A DNA stretch of 64,000 nucleotides, from NCBI GenBank assembly GCA_013396525.1, contig VWYX01000123.1:1332282-1396281 (forward strand), given 5' to 3'. Below, one piece after another: positions 12,611 to 25,812 of the stretch. The stretch's first letter is position 1. Every line of letters begins with the position of its first letter. The notes beneath the pieces were generated by a model. The model worked only from the letters and a program-made list of their open reading frames with translations, was not told where the DNA came from and did not search any database. The stretch is from Chaetorhynchus papuensis (lineage: Eukaryota > Chordata > Aves > Passeriformes > Rhipiduridae). Both the position numbers and the translations under genes were made by a program.

Positions 12611-15600
12611 TGCTGCTTCATTTCAGCTGCCATGTTGTGTGAGCTGCAGTGACCTGAGTACACCTAATTCCCAGGGTTAGCCAGCAGGTTTTCTCAGTGT
12701 GTTTCTTCTAGCTCTTTTCCTTCCCAAGACACCTTGGAAGTCTAATTACAGACAGGGTAGGAGTAAGAAGTGGATAAGGGGACTAGAAGGGAACAGAGTT
12801 GAGTTGTCTTTGCCTTGTGGCAGAGCTCAGCAGGGGCAGAAAGGCAGAGCACTGCAGTCTCTCCATCCATCTTTTAACTTACTGCCTTTGCAGCAGTTTT
12901 GGGAAACTATCCTGGAGGAGGTCAGAAAGTTTCTGCAGTAGCAAGAAATGAAAATATTCAGAAATTTTGCTTCAGTCAGATGTACTTTCTTTCTCTTCCT
13001 CTCTCTCTTTTTTTCTTAGTGGAATCTGTTGCCTAAACATTTCTGTGCCTTTGTCTCCAGTTTCTGTTCTGCTCTTGAAGGCAGAAATTTTGCTCAAGAG
13101 ATTCCTAACAATAGGAAATAGAAGACAAAAGTTTCATTGATATTTTAGACAACAAAGGAAAAACTGAAAAAGAAGGTAATTAAAGTAAAATCCTGTAAGC
13201 TCTTCATTCTACAAGGTAAAAAAAGTGTCTCTAAATCCCAGTTTAATTTTTCTTGTCATGTTGACTATCCAGCTCCAATGAATAGACAAAATGTTCTAGT
13301 GTATCCCCCTTTATGTACATATTTTTAATTCTTTTTCCTGTACTTACATTACAAAAGGTTGAGAAGCTAGAAGTGGTTATGCGCACAAAGGAAGAGTATT
13401 TGCTCTGCAGTCTGATGCTTATTAGGTTTTAAATCTGTTTGAAACAATGAATTGCAAACTACTGTAATTAAATATAAAACATTAATTAACTGAGTGTTAT
13501 TAGCTAAGCAAACCAAGAACAGGTTGTAAAGTTTGTATTTCCTTTCACAGACATTTCCCTGCATATGAGAACTCTGTATGCTAACCCTTAAAGGCTCCAT
13601 GACAATCACAAAAGACAGTTTTCCTTTTCAGATGGGATAATTTCATGTCTTTATTCAATGTAATATTGTATTATTTGAAGTTCAGATTTATTGTATGAAA
13701 ACCTTATGCAAGAATTTTAGCAGTAAACCCCACATTTCTCTCACTGGAGATATTTTGCTATGCATCAGTTCCAGCAGAAAGATTAATATGAGTGGTATCA
13801 TTGAATTACTAGAATACACAGAATATTCATGATATATATTGCATGATAATTTGGCTCTGAAAAGCCACACCACAAATTATTATCTTGAGCACTCTGACAC
13901 TAAGAATATTCCTCCTCACAGCAAAAATTCCCTCCAGGAGCAAGTAGTTCAATTTATTACATGTAGCTCAGATCCTAATTCTTAAGAGTTAATTGATTCT
14001 GTCCCACACAGTACTTTGAAGGGCAGTTGATGAAAATTACTTTGGGGCAGAAGGTATTTTTCTTTGGGAGACTAATGAACCTAAGGCTTCTTTAGGTTGG
14101 AGAAGCACGATGCCCAGGATAGGTGTGGTAGCAGATGATCACTGTAGCAAAACATCTTTGGTTGCATGGTATTGTGTACCACCTATTTTCTTTTTCTTCT
14201 ATCTCCCTGTTGCAAGGAACCTGCTCACTCTAATATATCACTGGGTTTCATGATGTGCCTTCCAGGAGCCAGCAAGATACAAACCCAGGTAATACTGCTC
14301 TTTCTCCTTCTACTCACACTAAAGGCAGCCAGTTGCCCAGCACACCAAAGCAAATAAAACAATTCCTAAAAACTCAGTAGCTGCTGGGCTTTTGAGAGGA
14401 AAACAATGTGAAGGAAAAGTGTTTCCTTCCAGGCTCTGAGGGGAGAGAGACTGAAGAATGGCTCCAGTGTATAATGAGAATTCGCCTTGAGCAGCATCCA
14501 AATGCCAGTATTTCACCAGAAGTGCAAGTCTTTTCTGCACCTTGAGTCAAGCCAGAGTCTAATTTTTAACGTAGATATTTGTATTGGGACACATGGCAGC
14601 ACACCCTGCAAAAGTAAGGAGGCTCTGTAGCCTCCACCCTGCTCAGAGAGTAGCACCAGCACTAAGCTGTATGTGGAATGATGTCATTTACACCCTCCTA
14701 AGGAGAGTTTTTACAGGATTTCCTTCCCACGTTAGTTTTAATTCTGTGACGTGGATTAGGAGTAAAGCTGAGGCTCTGCAATCCCTTTAGCCCGTTACTG
14801 CCCAACTCCTCAAGACCCACTTTCAGTAAAAGATAGATGGGTTCAGGTTTATGTCTTTAGCTCCCTGTCCTCCCAAGTGCAGGGGAGTGTTTGCATGGGT
14901 TTTGTGTAGGTATCCTTAACCAAACCTCTGTGCTCAACCTGGTTAATCCTCATGACTTCTTTGGGCACACATAATCCAAACAGCCATCTTTCCCAATATT
15001 TTACTTTCTTGTTTTCTGTTTGTACAACTCCTGTGAGGTTTGCAGGCTGCATCTAGTTCCCTCGGGGAGGTGGCAAAATCACAGCAAATCAGGCTCTTTG
15101 CTCTAAAATTTCCCAAAGATCAAAGTTTAGTTATCATTAGAATGTAAATGTCACAATATTATGAAACTGGTGCATCAGGAAAGAACATATCTTCCTCTTT
15201 GAAAGTGTTTCTATGTGATGTGACATTTTGGTAACATTTGAGGTAGAACTTCTTTTTCTTTCTAATGATCTTTCCTTTTTTTTTTTTTTTGTTCTTGTTT
15301 TTTGGGGTTTTTTTGTTGTTCTTGTTTTTGCCTTTATAAGTATGCTGCTCCCACCTACTAAAATAATATTTAAAATAAAGTATTTCACGAAATCTTTTCC
15401 TTTTTCAAACTGACTCAAACTTCCACCTTGTTGTTTTATTTAATGTGTTTTTCAAGGCTAGAGAAAGTTGTATGAGTTCATGAATATTAAGAAAGCATGG
15501 CTCCTACTCTCTTCATAAATATACTCAAATTATCAATACACCACAGCAAGAGATGTGTTGCTGGGTGTTTGGGAACAGGGGATCCACTCGAGAAAATATT

Positions 15601-16351
15601 GATGAAGAAACAGAAAACGTGAGCTGATGACATGCTAAATCTCACACTGGAGGTGCTCTATGCCGGTCAGGATTGAAGCATCTCACAAAAGCAGCCATTA
15701 AAGTCATTAACCTAATGGGACAGAGATTTCCAAAGATGTATTGCATAAAGCACTGACTGCAGGAACCATGTAGTGATTACATCAGGTAATGTTGGTACAT
15801 CGGGTGATTACTTTAAGCCAGCAGCCTGAAAATATTCATCATCCATCAGCAGCCAGGTTTAATAAATTATTAGTGGCATTAGTCAGCTCAGCCTGAAATA
15901 AGTATTTATTTTCAGTATTATTTTATCTCAGGGACCTGGAGACACTGGTCAGCCAGTCAGTGCTGGGCTGCAGATGGACATCCCACCTGCCAGTCCCTCC
16001 ATGGTGCCATGGGTCAGCCTCCAAAGCATGGCCAGATACCTCTCAACTAGCATGGCCTTCATGTGTGCAGGGAGAGCTGGGAGCAGCTCCTAATACTTTC
16101 TAGTGCATTAAATTCAAGTTAATAATTTTAAACTGGTGCATTTCTCCAGCCATAATAAATATAAAAGCAAAAATGGAGAAAGTCAGTGCAAATGACTTGG
16201 GTGGCAGAAGCTGAGGGATGATGTTCTTTCTCCATAAGCATTAAAAACCACCTGTATTTTAAGTTATACCTTTTTGAAGATCAAAATTTGCAGCTGTTGA
16301 ATCTTGGCCTGTAAGTTTTAGTGGAGTTATCCCTGAAGGATCCTAATTAGC
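12611..16351. other. AT-rich non-coding DNA, no assigned gene
   Basis: No transposon or gene recognised. It includes a T-rich tract at 15271-15330. The stretch 15780-15950 (GGTAATGTTGGTACATCGGG, AGTGGCATTAGTCAGCTCAGC) has the look of conserved non-coding sequence, but this is only an impression. Confidence 0.4.
15271..15330. repeat. T-rich simple repeat
   Basis: A long T run followed by GTTCTTG and TTGTTGTTC interruptions. It makes the complementary open frames Lys- or Phe-rich; these are artefacts. Confidence 0.9.
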
Positions 16352-16787
16352 TGATGCCTTGGAGGGGATACGTGAAAACAGCGACTAGACAAGAATAAGA
16401 GAATAAAAGTAAGTAGGTATTGAAGTGCCTTCAAAGGTACACCTTGGGCATTCAAAAGCCTCTGGGGGGCTCCACCCAAGATGGACCCTGGGTCACAGGT
16501 TTTTCACACTTTTATAAGTTTGGTCCATTTGCACATTAGGGTTAATTCTCCAATTACAATTTCAGGTAATGATGTAATTACCCCAAGTTTGCTCCCCCTT
16601 CCCAGAGGCTCAGTTTACATATTTCGGGTCCTGGGACAACAAGGTGTCCTTGAGTCCAGGCCCAGAGAGGGTTTGTTATGTCTAACCAGAGTGGGAGAAC
16701 AGTAGCTAACAGGCTATGAAGTTTTAGAGTTACACAGGAAAGCAATATAGGATCTGAAAAATGTAAAAGCTGAATCCTAAGGCATCA
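16352..16787 (-). mobile_element. Solo LTR, family shared with 38895 (436 bp)
   Basis: The segment starts TGATGCCTTGGAGG and ends CCTAAGGCATCA, with the same inverted ends as the LTR at 38895-39333, and aligns with that copy throughout (shared blocks include AAGATGGACCC, TTAGGGTTAATTCTCCAATTA and TTTGTTATGTCTA, with small differences). Orientation is inferred as minus from the better-preserved copy; the AATAAA of that copy is mutated here. No clear target duplication remains (TAGC versus TCAG). It lies downstream of FAM110B. Confidence 0.8.
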
Positions 16788-19700
16788 TCAGGATAAAACA
16801 CATGAAGACCAACACCACATTTTGGTTTTTAGCTTTACCACTCAGAGAATCCTGCAAGTCAGGAGACAGTCTGTAGCTGTTTTAATAGAAAACTCCTCAG
16901 GGGCAGTGTTAGTGGCCATTAAAGAGAAATTTATTAGAGAGTGGAACTTGTAAAAAAGAAAACAAGTCCAGACTATATTTATTTATACATTTTGGCTTGG
17001 ACATCTTAAAGAATACTTGAACTCTTAACTAGCTTAGGTGTTTGGTTGTTTGTTTGGGTTTTTTTTTCATTATAGTGCAGCCAAAATTCTACCCTGTAAC
17101 AACTCTGATAAGACTTGGAAAGGAAACATATATTCTGAGAGTTTTAGCTTGGCTTGCTTTATTTTCCCTTTTTTAAAATAGCATTTTTCAGATTATGCTT
17201 ATATTTCTAGGGTTTTTTCCCCCTCTGTAGATAAACACTATCAGCTTACACCATCGTATCATTGTTAGTGTGCAGCAGGCTACTTAAGTAAATTCTGTTG
17301 GTCAGCCTCTGTTGTTACAAACCCATTTTTGTTTTAATATGACTAAATTGGTGTGGAAAGGTAGCAATATTGCTTGTTATTGCAATGCTGTAAATACATT
17401 GTGTATGGAAAACCTAAGTGATAAAGAGCTTAATTAAGTGTGATTTATATTGATCTATATGATCATAAAATCACCAGAGTTTGGAGCAACCTAATTTGTT
17501 TTTAATAAGTGTTGCCTGAAAGACTAGTAATTACAGTCATAAACCAATTACTGATATAAAGCACAGTAAATTTAAAAACAAAAGCCGTCACAAGGTATTT
17601 CATTAGGAAGCCCACTAAGTTGAAACAAAAATTAATTTATGTTTGTATGACACTGGAACTGCAATAGCACCTGTAACGGGTGAATTTTCAAGTAGTTTCC
17701 CATTCTAAACTCACATTTTTGATGTTTCCAGAAATATTTATGTTTTGGCTTAACAGTTGTAAGCACAGTCCCAAAGCTGTCTCATTGATTTAAGTGGACA
17801 CTGTTAATATTATTTCTGTGCTATGTGTGGGTAAGAAACCCTGAGTAGACCCAGAAGTTGGCAGGCTGGGGTGAGGCCACCGTGAAGGACTCTGGAGAGC
17901 AAGTTTGTGGATTAATAGAGCAAGAGTCGCCCTTGGCAAAGCCAACAATTGTTGACTGATATATGAACTAGACAAGTAAGAAGCAAAATCATTATTTTCA
18001 CTCTTTCAAGTCAAATACACTTCAGCAGGAATAAGCCAACATGCAGAGTCAGGCTGTCTGAGAAATGATGGGAGCCCCACCCAGAGTAACTGGACGCTTA
18101 CACACATATAGCACTATATTTTGTCTCTCTTCTGCTGAAAATAACTTCTTTTTTTTTAATTAACATGTTTCTGAGGAGTCTGAGAGGAAGTTTAAAGTGT
18201 GATGGCAAAAGGATAATGAAGATGCAGATGTGCTAAAATTTCCACTGTGGTGACACTTCATGGTGCCTGGTACGAGAATCAGTTGCTAGAGGGGACCCTG
18301 AGTTCTTCTGAAAGCTTGTGCTCCAGGCATTGTGGCACTGGGGCTCAATTTCTGGGGGAACTGAAGAGAAAAGGGAGTTACAAGGAGAAAGTAACTACTC
18401 CACGTGGTGAATGGAGATTGATGAACACTGTAGCTGTCTTTATGTGACCTCTGAAGACAACGTTGAGGGTTACACATCTGTAACCCTCACAAGTTCCCAC
18501 AAGTGTATCTGTAGGGTTCCTCATTAAAATCTGGCAGTGACTTACAACAATAACTCATTGAAAGAGAAAATTATAAAACATTATTAGTAATAGATCACCA
18601 ATCTTGGAAACAGCAATTGCTGAAGAACTTTGAAGAACCATGGCTTTTTTTAACAGATAAAAGAATTAGCAAAATCTGAAAATGGAGCAAAACTGTTTTG
18701 GTTATGCCAGAGCAAGCAAAGAACCTGACAACTGCTGCACACTCCAACACAGCAAGGTGCCTGGTCAGAATGATGTCTGGTGAGGTTAACCATCAGCTAA
18801 CACCAGGCCAAGTGTATTGAAGGGACAGCTGGGTGCTAAGCTAGGTGTAAATATTCCAGAAAAAGGGGGTCCTAATAAGGATTGTTCAATGGAATGTGCA
18901 GGTGGCCCAGGGCAGCTGCTCATGCCATTGCTCCCCAACCCCATTCTGTCACCGGGATCCAGGTTAGCCTGAACGCTTTGAGCAGTGTTGCTTTTCTCCT
19001 GTTGTTTTGTGAATTGTTTTTTTAACATGGGTCATTGCAGCTGAAGGGAGAAATGGCATGTGGTGGTGTGCTAACAGCTCTGGTGACTTTCAGCCTTGTG
19101 AATGGTCAGGGGTAACTCCAGACACAGCCTGTGAAGCTCAGCCATCACTCCAACACGTGCAAAGACTGCACAAAGATAAGAGACTATCATTAACACTACA
19201 TCAGTGGTGCATGCAGGGTTATCCTGTCTGTGCTAGTCACTTCTGCTAGGACACCTTGGAATGGGTGGGATGGAAATCTCTTCATCTGACAGCTGTTTAG
19301 TGTACCCAAGAAAAAGTTAAAGGCAGACACACTCACAGTCTCTATGCAGTGAGCAAAGCTGTAGGAGTGGGCTCTTCAGCCTGGCAAGCAAATGTACAGC
19401 ACAGCCTCGGGGCTGCTCTTTGAAGCTGGACAAATTCAGACTGCAAAGGAGATTACAGTTTATCTGAGCAGGGGGTTACTAACCACTGACATGATTTAGT
19501 AAAAGCTAAAAAACCAGTGGGTTCTCCATCACTGCCTTTGTTCAAATCAAAATAGGATTTCTCAACTGAAATACAGTGTAATTCGAAGGGGAAATATTTC
19601 ATGCCTGGTCATAATTGGTGTTACAGACAAAGTCAGGCAAAACAATTAAAGTGATCTCACCTGGCCTAAAAATTGAAGAGTCTGTTTAAAAGGAAAAACC

Positions 19701-22700
19701 CCCAAACCAAACATAACAAAACTGACTCAGGAGGAATTAATTTCTAGAGGCTGCATTTCACAACAGCGTATCGCTTTCCACTAGCACAAATCCATACCTT
19801 GGGTGATAGTGCCGCATTTCTCAAAAACACTGTTTAAGGAGACAAGCTACTTTATAAAGGAAGTCACAATTGTAATTCTTGGGTGAAATCAGAGCCTCAG
19901 AGACAGAAATGGCAGGAGTTTCATTTCTACAGGAGGTCAGAATTTTATCTGCTTTTCCCCTCCTTTCACAGCCATAAGTGTGTCTCATTCTGCAGGATTT
20001 TATAGAAGGATACAGGGGATTTTCTGCTCTGCAAGTTGTGGTATTTCTTTTGGAAATGAAGAAAACCCAGCATACACTGGCTGAGTGGTTGGCTTTGATC
20101 TGATGATGTCTTGAAGTCAAGGATTAGATGAACAGAGGAATGTCACTGATATTTTTCAGCTACAGAGGGTTGCAGTTATATCAGCATGGCAACCTCATAA
20201 ATAATGATCTGGTGGTTTTTATATTTTATTGTTAGGAAGGTCTCAAAATCAGAGTAAAAATGCAGAGTACATGCAAAGAGTCACTGCTAGCAGCCCAGAA
20301 ATTTAACTACAAATGAAAACATACGACACATTTCAGATACATTGAAATAAAACTGATCAGGTGAAAGAGATAATGGATAAAGTTTCCAAAACAAAGACAA
20401 CAACCCTGTTTAGAGCAAGGTTATGGTATGCTTACTGTGCAGAAAAGGTAAATATTGGGTCCTCAATGCAAAGCCTGCTGCATTTTGATACACTGATGCG
20501 TTATCTGTGTGCACATACCGAATTGTCAGAGACATTCCACTTGGCGTCCAAGGACCCCAAAGAAGCCTCCCATTCAGATTCTGACCAGGGCTGACTGCCA
20601 AGCTGAAATGCAGCATTTTGTTTCTCATGCTCACATTCTGAGGTGGCACTTTGTTTGAGAAGGCAGTCAATCCAACCCCACCTCTCAGTGGCTGCCAACT
20701 TGCAGCTGTTTTGCAATCTGAAACCAAACGTGCATAAAGAAAAATCTGTGGCCTCTGTTTATTTAATTTTCAGTGGTTTACATGTGACAGATGTACATAT
20801 TTTACAGTATTTGGTATGAGCACGGACCCTTTTTCTGTAGTTTGAACACTCTTGGAGAGCATAAAAAAAAGGAGGTTTTATTCCTACATTTTCCTACAGA
20901 GAACACATCTCTATGTTTTTCAGATTTTCTCTTGGGAAGAACTGGAAAAAGGAGGGATTGTAACTGCTATAAATGCCTACTTCACCTTACAGATTAGCCT
21001 GAAACAACAGCTGGCAGTTGTGCTGACAAAAGCAACCCCGTCTCAGGAAAGAGTTCTCTCCCGAAAAGATCAAGATCTCAAAATTTCAGTTTTCAGATAA
21101 TTTTGAAAGCTCACAAAGAGCAGAAATCACAAGCCTTTGTGGTGCAGAGGAGCAGGGTCTCAGAGCAGAGGAGCTCTTGATGATGGGACATATTGATTTT
21201 GATGTCTGTGAATTCTCCAGGCCCCAAAGATCCACCCAGTTTAGACATGAGTTGCTCCATGCCAGATGCAAGCTGGTACACCAGGGGACACCAGCAGCTT
21301 CACCGTCCATCATCAGCTGTGATTTCATGTTGTGAAAATACCCTCGCACCGTGCTGAGTGTGTGCTCTTACAGAGCACATGAAGTAATTCATGGTGGTGC
21401 AAGGGCTGCTCATGTTTTTTGAAGGAGACTTGTCTTTGGGAAGTGAGGAAAAGAGAACTTGGTTAAGTTGCTGCCACCTTAGAGCTTAAACCTGCTCATT
21501 TTAAAGGTGGAGCCAACTCCAGTTGTGAGCAGCAGCCCCTGAGCAGTGGGCTGGGACAGAAGTAGGGCCCTTCCACTCCTTAAAAACCACAAATCCCTGG
21601 GATCAGAGATTTATTGCGCTTTTGTGACTCACTTTTCAATCAAATTCTTTGCTAGAAATAATGCAGAACTGTTTCAACCAAATTATTTGATTTGGAGTTC
21701 CTCTAACTTGAAGGTGGCTTTTTTATTTCCCCTGTTCCACATAAAATTTTCTCAATGTCAGTTCTATTATGCACTTTTGAAAAATAAGCAGGGCTCAAAA
21801 TGAGTTATTTCTTGTGGGAAAACGGTCTGTCGGGAACACATTACACATTCCATTTACTAATCAGAATCTTCTGATAATTTTTACTGTGCATTGCAAATGC
21901 AGGCAGCCCGCATTACATCTGCAGTGCTCAGATAGACTGGAACTGCTCCAAACTGCTCCTCAAAAATTTATTTTTACAATTTTCCATGAACTTACTGTTC
22001 CTTCATCCTGGTCACAAATGCATATTTATGCAATGGACTAACTACATGCACGCAGTAGTTTAGTAGAGTTACGTGTACCGTAGCTAAAAAATAGACTGTC
22101 TCTCAAAGAATGTAGAAACTGTTGCCTAAAGAAATAAATGCTTCAGCCTGAAGAAGCTGAAAGACTGAAAACTCCAGCAAGGAAGATAAATGGCCTCAGC
22201 TTACAGTAAAAAAAAGCAACAGGAAAACTAAAATTTTAGTGATATGCTTCATGAGACAGTTTCATATGCCTGGTCATAAATAAAGTGGAGACCCAGGTTG
22301 TTGTCAGAAAAATTTCAAGGATGAGCCAAACATCTGCAGCCCTGGCTTCTGGTTTCACCACTCAATATCAGAATAATAAGGCCCAGGAGAAAGGACGTTC
22401 AGCTCCTGAGTAGCTCCATGAGGAAACATGGGGCTGGGAAAGAAAGAGCAGTGCTGAAATAGAGGGCAAACAGGGAGGCAAGGAGCATTGCTCTACACAA
22501 GGGTACCTTCCTACACCGCGGTGGGAAGGGACACGTGAGCCAGCAAGCTCCTGACTGTGTCATTTCTCCCCACGCCTGCTAAATCTCTTCAGAAATGCTG
22601 CTTATTTCCAGCAGCAAAAATGTGGTGGCGTGCAGGGCAGGACTGAAAAAAGTTGCAATTCATTTTCAGCAGAAGCTCTGAGAGTGCCTGGATTTAGCAT

Positions 22701-25059
22701 CTTGTTCAACGAGGAGGGTAATTCCTTTCCAAAACCTTTAAAGGATGCAGCTCCTGCCTCCACTGTTGCAGTGCCTCCCCCAAAGGGGGAGGTTTCTGAT
22801 GGGAACTGACTGAGAAAAATTTCCTGGACTCCTGGACCTTTCCTATCGCTCTCATCTCTGCTGTGTTTCACTGCTGAGAGTACAAAGACCTCCAGTATTC
22901 TTATCTTGGCATTCCCCACTTAGGGGAATGAGAGAAGCATTACAAATGAGTCTGTAGGGATGTATCGTGAGAGCAGTAATAAAAACTAAAATGCCGGCAC
23001 CAGTGGCCATGGCCAGTCAGATCCTTTGGGAGCCCTGGGCAGTGAAACTGTTCCACTTCCCTGCTCCGAAATGCCTGGCATTTAAACCTGGTGACAAGCT
23101 CTGCTCCTGCAGACTGTTCATGAGGAAGATCTTATGGTCAGACTGCCACAGTTAACGTTATTTTCAGGTCACATTTCTGTTCCCCCTTCCACTCTCCTGC
23201 AGTCCATGTGCTAAAGCAGCCGTCTCTCCCCTTGCTGTCCCCCCACACCAGACAGGACATGATCAGGATACACTAACATCAAGGTTGCCCTGAAAATTCA
23301 TGCTCTCTTTCCTGCTTTCTTGTTTAATGGTTTTAAAGACAGCAAGTCTATCTATATTTTTGGAGCCTAAAAACTTACTTATAGCTGTTGGGAAAGATGT
23401 GCATTAGTCAGCATCAGTCAGGAAAATTGTCTCTATGTTTTATTTTTAATAATATTTTTCTGAAGAGTTTCATCTTCATAACATACTGAAAACCCCATAT
23501 TATTATCTACATGACCTGCTCTCATCTGGCCCAGTAAAAAAAGGTGCTGTGTGTCAATATTTGACAGGGGTTCATAATGAACTACATCTCTAAATTAATA
23601 TAAAAAAATAAAACAAACCACCACTATTCACAAACACATTAAGCCAGTGGATTAGATTTACTGCGTATTATGAAGCTATAAGTTATTCTTTAAAATACTG
23701 TATTAAAACATAATTAATTGCCTAAGCCTGGCTGGTGGCATGGCTTTGTAGAGCTAATCCCTCCTTCCAATGCACTCAGTCTTCCCCACACCTGGCATGT
23801 TCTGCTGCATCACAGATGGGGATGATGCAGCAGCAGGACTTCCCTGCTCCTGGAGTCACATGAGCTCTGCCCTTCAGCGAGCCCATCAGACCACTGACTG
23901 TTGCCCAGTATCTACTGAACGAGTGCTCTGCCAAGATTTCAACCATAGGAAATGCCATTTTTTGCTCAGCAAAACACGGTCAGGAAACCCCTTTCGGTAA
24001 GTTTTCAACACATTCCATGATTTCATGGCATTGCACATCTGTTCGCTCAGCAGCCCCCTGAACACAGCATGACCCTGAGCATCAGCTCTGCGTGGAACTC
24101 GTGTGGGAATGAGCCCATGAGAAAAACCTTCAGTTCCACACCACAGCTGCCTTTGGCTACCAAAGCATCCATGTCTCTGAGCTATGACATCACATGAATG
24201 TGCTGCACATGGTGGGGGAACTGCCAGAACAGGGCCCTGAAGGGCTCTGCTTGCTCGCTCTTCTGTAGCAGAGCTGAAAAGAGGATGACAGGAGAAGTGC
24301 ACACTTTTCCATGGTGACCTCCAAGGACCAGGGTCCATCCCAAAAACCTCAGAAATGATCTCTCAAATAAATAACTGCCCATAAAGATTTTTGATATCAC
24401 AGCTGACCACTTAAATGTGGTTAGGAGTAGGGTGAATTTGTTTTCAAGTAGCACTGGTCATACACTGCTACTGTAAGATGTCATTGGTGGTTAGAGATGA
24501 GCAGCAGGGGCACCCCTGAGGCTTGATATGAATATTCATGATGGCTCATTAGTTTGCAGGTTTTCCATAATCTGGTCATTAGCTTTTCAGTAAAAATTCA
24601 GAAAACAAATCTTAATGTGTGCTACTTATGTGTAGAGACACACCCTGTGCTGGGCAGGTAGGTACCGACCTTCTCCTCACACGAGTATTTGTGGTCTGTG
24701 CTTCACCAAACCTCTTCTTTGCCTCATCTCTGCAAGGTTTCACTCCTCCCAGGGCTCCTACCTGCAGTGCCTGGAGGGATTTCCCCCTTGTACTTTTTGA
24801 GCAGACAGAAAAATAGGTGAGAAAGTGGTAGAAAACTAGTGCATGATATTCACAATACAGAGAAAGAAACCCCATCCATCCCCAAATAGGCCAAAATATT
24901 AAGTTCTCACAGTGGGTGAAATGCTGCCTGTCCCACTACAGATCAGTAGTAAAATTCTCCCTGACTTCAGTGGGGCCAGAATTTGGGTATTCATTTTTCC
25001 ATGATCTTCCCAGATGAAGCATCCAGACAGGTTTTAGGGTTTCCTGTGGGCAAAACCCA
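16788..25059. other. Non-coding DNA, no assigned gene
   Basis: Low-GC single-copy sequence with only short chance frames. It contains a perfect 10-bp inverted repeat at 18464-18489. At 24950-24990 the wording CTGACTTCAGTGGGGCCAG resembles an ancient amniote interspersed repeat, not firmly identified. No exon or RNA gene recognised. Confidence 0.4.
18464..18489. repeat. Perfect inverted repeat, 10-bp arms, 6-base loop
   Basis: Arms TGAGGGTTAC and GTAACCCTCA are separated by ACATCT. It could form a hairpin in DNA or RNA. There is no T-run after it and no gene context, so no function is assigned. Confidence 0.85.
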
Positions 25060-25340
25060 GAGTCATGGAATGATTTGGGTTAGAAGAGACCTTTAAAGGC
25101 CATCTAGTCCAATCCCCCCACAATGAGCAGGGACATCTTCAACTAGACCAGGTTGCTCACAGCCCAATCCAACCTGACCTTGAATGTTTTCAGGGATGGG
25201 GCATCGACCACCTCTCTGGGCAACCAGTGTTTTACCACACTCATAGCAAAAAATTTCTTCCAAATATCTAGTCTGACTCTACCTTCTTCCAGCTTGCACC
25301 CATTATGCCTTGTCCTACTGCTACAGCTCCTATGATATAT
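25060..25340 (-). mobile_element. CR1 3' end, first part of an interrupted copy
   Basis: Reverse-complement CR1 pattern: AGTCATGGAATGATTTGGGTT, GAGACCTTTAAAGGCCATCTA, GTCCAATCCCCCCACAATG, GGCATCGACCACCTCTCTGG, then CACCCATTATGCCTTGTCC. It breaks after CTGCTACAGCTCC, before a CA repeat, and resumes at 25603. Confidence 0.85.
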
Positions 25341-25360
25341 TTTTGCACTTATGTATCTAT

Positions 25361-25383
25361 ACACACACACACACACACACACA
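25361..25383. repeat. (AC)n microsatellite, about 11 units
   Basis: An uninterrupted AC run sits inside the ~260-base segment that separates the two halves of a CR1 copy. It is likely length-polymorphic. Confidence 0.97.
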
Positions 25384-25602
25384 TACACCCTTTATTAGCT
25401 TCTTTGGCTAATACAAATACTTCTTTGACTGTACAGCATTTTGGAGGAAAAAACCCACCACCAAACCTGCAATTTCATCAGGAAAAAACCAGCAAAAAAA
25501 TTGTTTTACACTATGACTCCATGCCTGTTCTCTACCTCCTGAATTCAATACCAGAGAATATATGTATTAATACAAACCTATTTTCACTCTGTGTGTACAG
25601 GG

Positions 25603-25812
25603 ACTGTCTTAGGAGAAGGGACTGACTCCCACCCAGCTACAACCTCCTTTCAGGGAGTCATAGAGAGCGATAAGGTTGCCCCTGAGCCTCCTTTTCTCCA
25701 GGCTAAACAGCCCCAGCTCCCTCAGCCGCTCGTCAGACTTGTGCTCCCGACCCTTCACCAGCTTTGCTGCCTTTCTCTAGAAATGCTCCAGCACCTCAAT
25801 GTGTGTCTTGTA
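25603..25812 (-). mobile_element. CR1, second part of the interrupted copy
   Basis: The CR1 reverse-complement pattern continues: CCCAGCTACAACCTCCTTTC, TCATAGAGAGCGATAAGGTT, GCCTCCTTTTCTCCAGGCT, CCCCAGCTCCCTCAGCCGC and CTTCACCAGCTTTGCTGCC. Together with 25060-25340 it forms one CR1 copy on the minus strand. Confidence 0.85.

Noticed and set aside
24940..24995. Possible ancient amniote repeat (CTGACTTCAGTGGGGCCAG)
   Set aside because: The match is short and from memory; no element boundaries can be seen, so it is not annotated as a mobile element.
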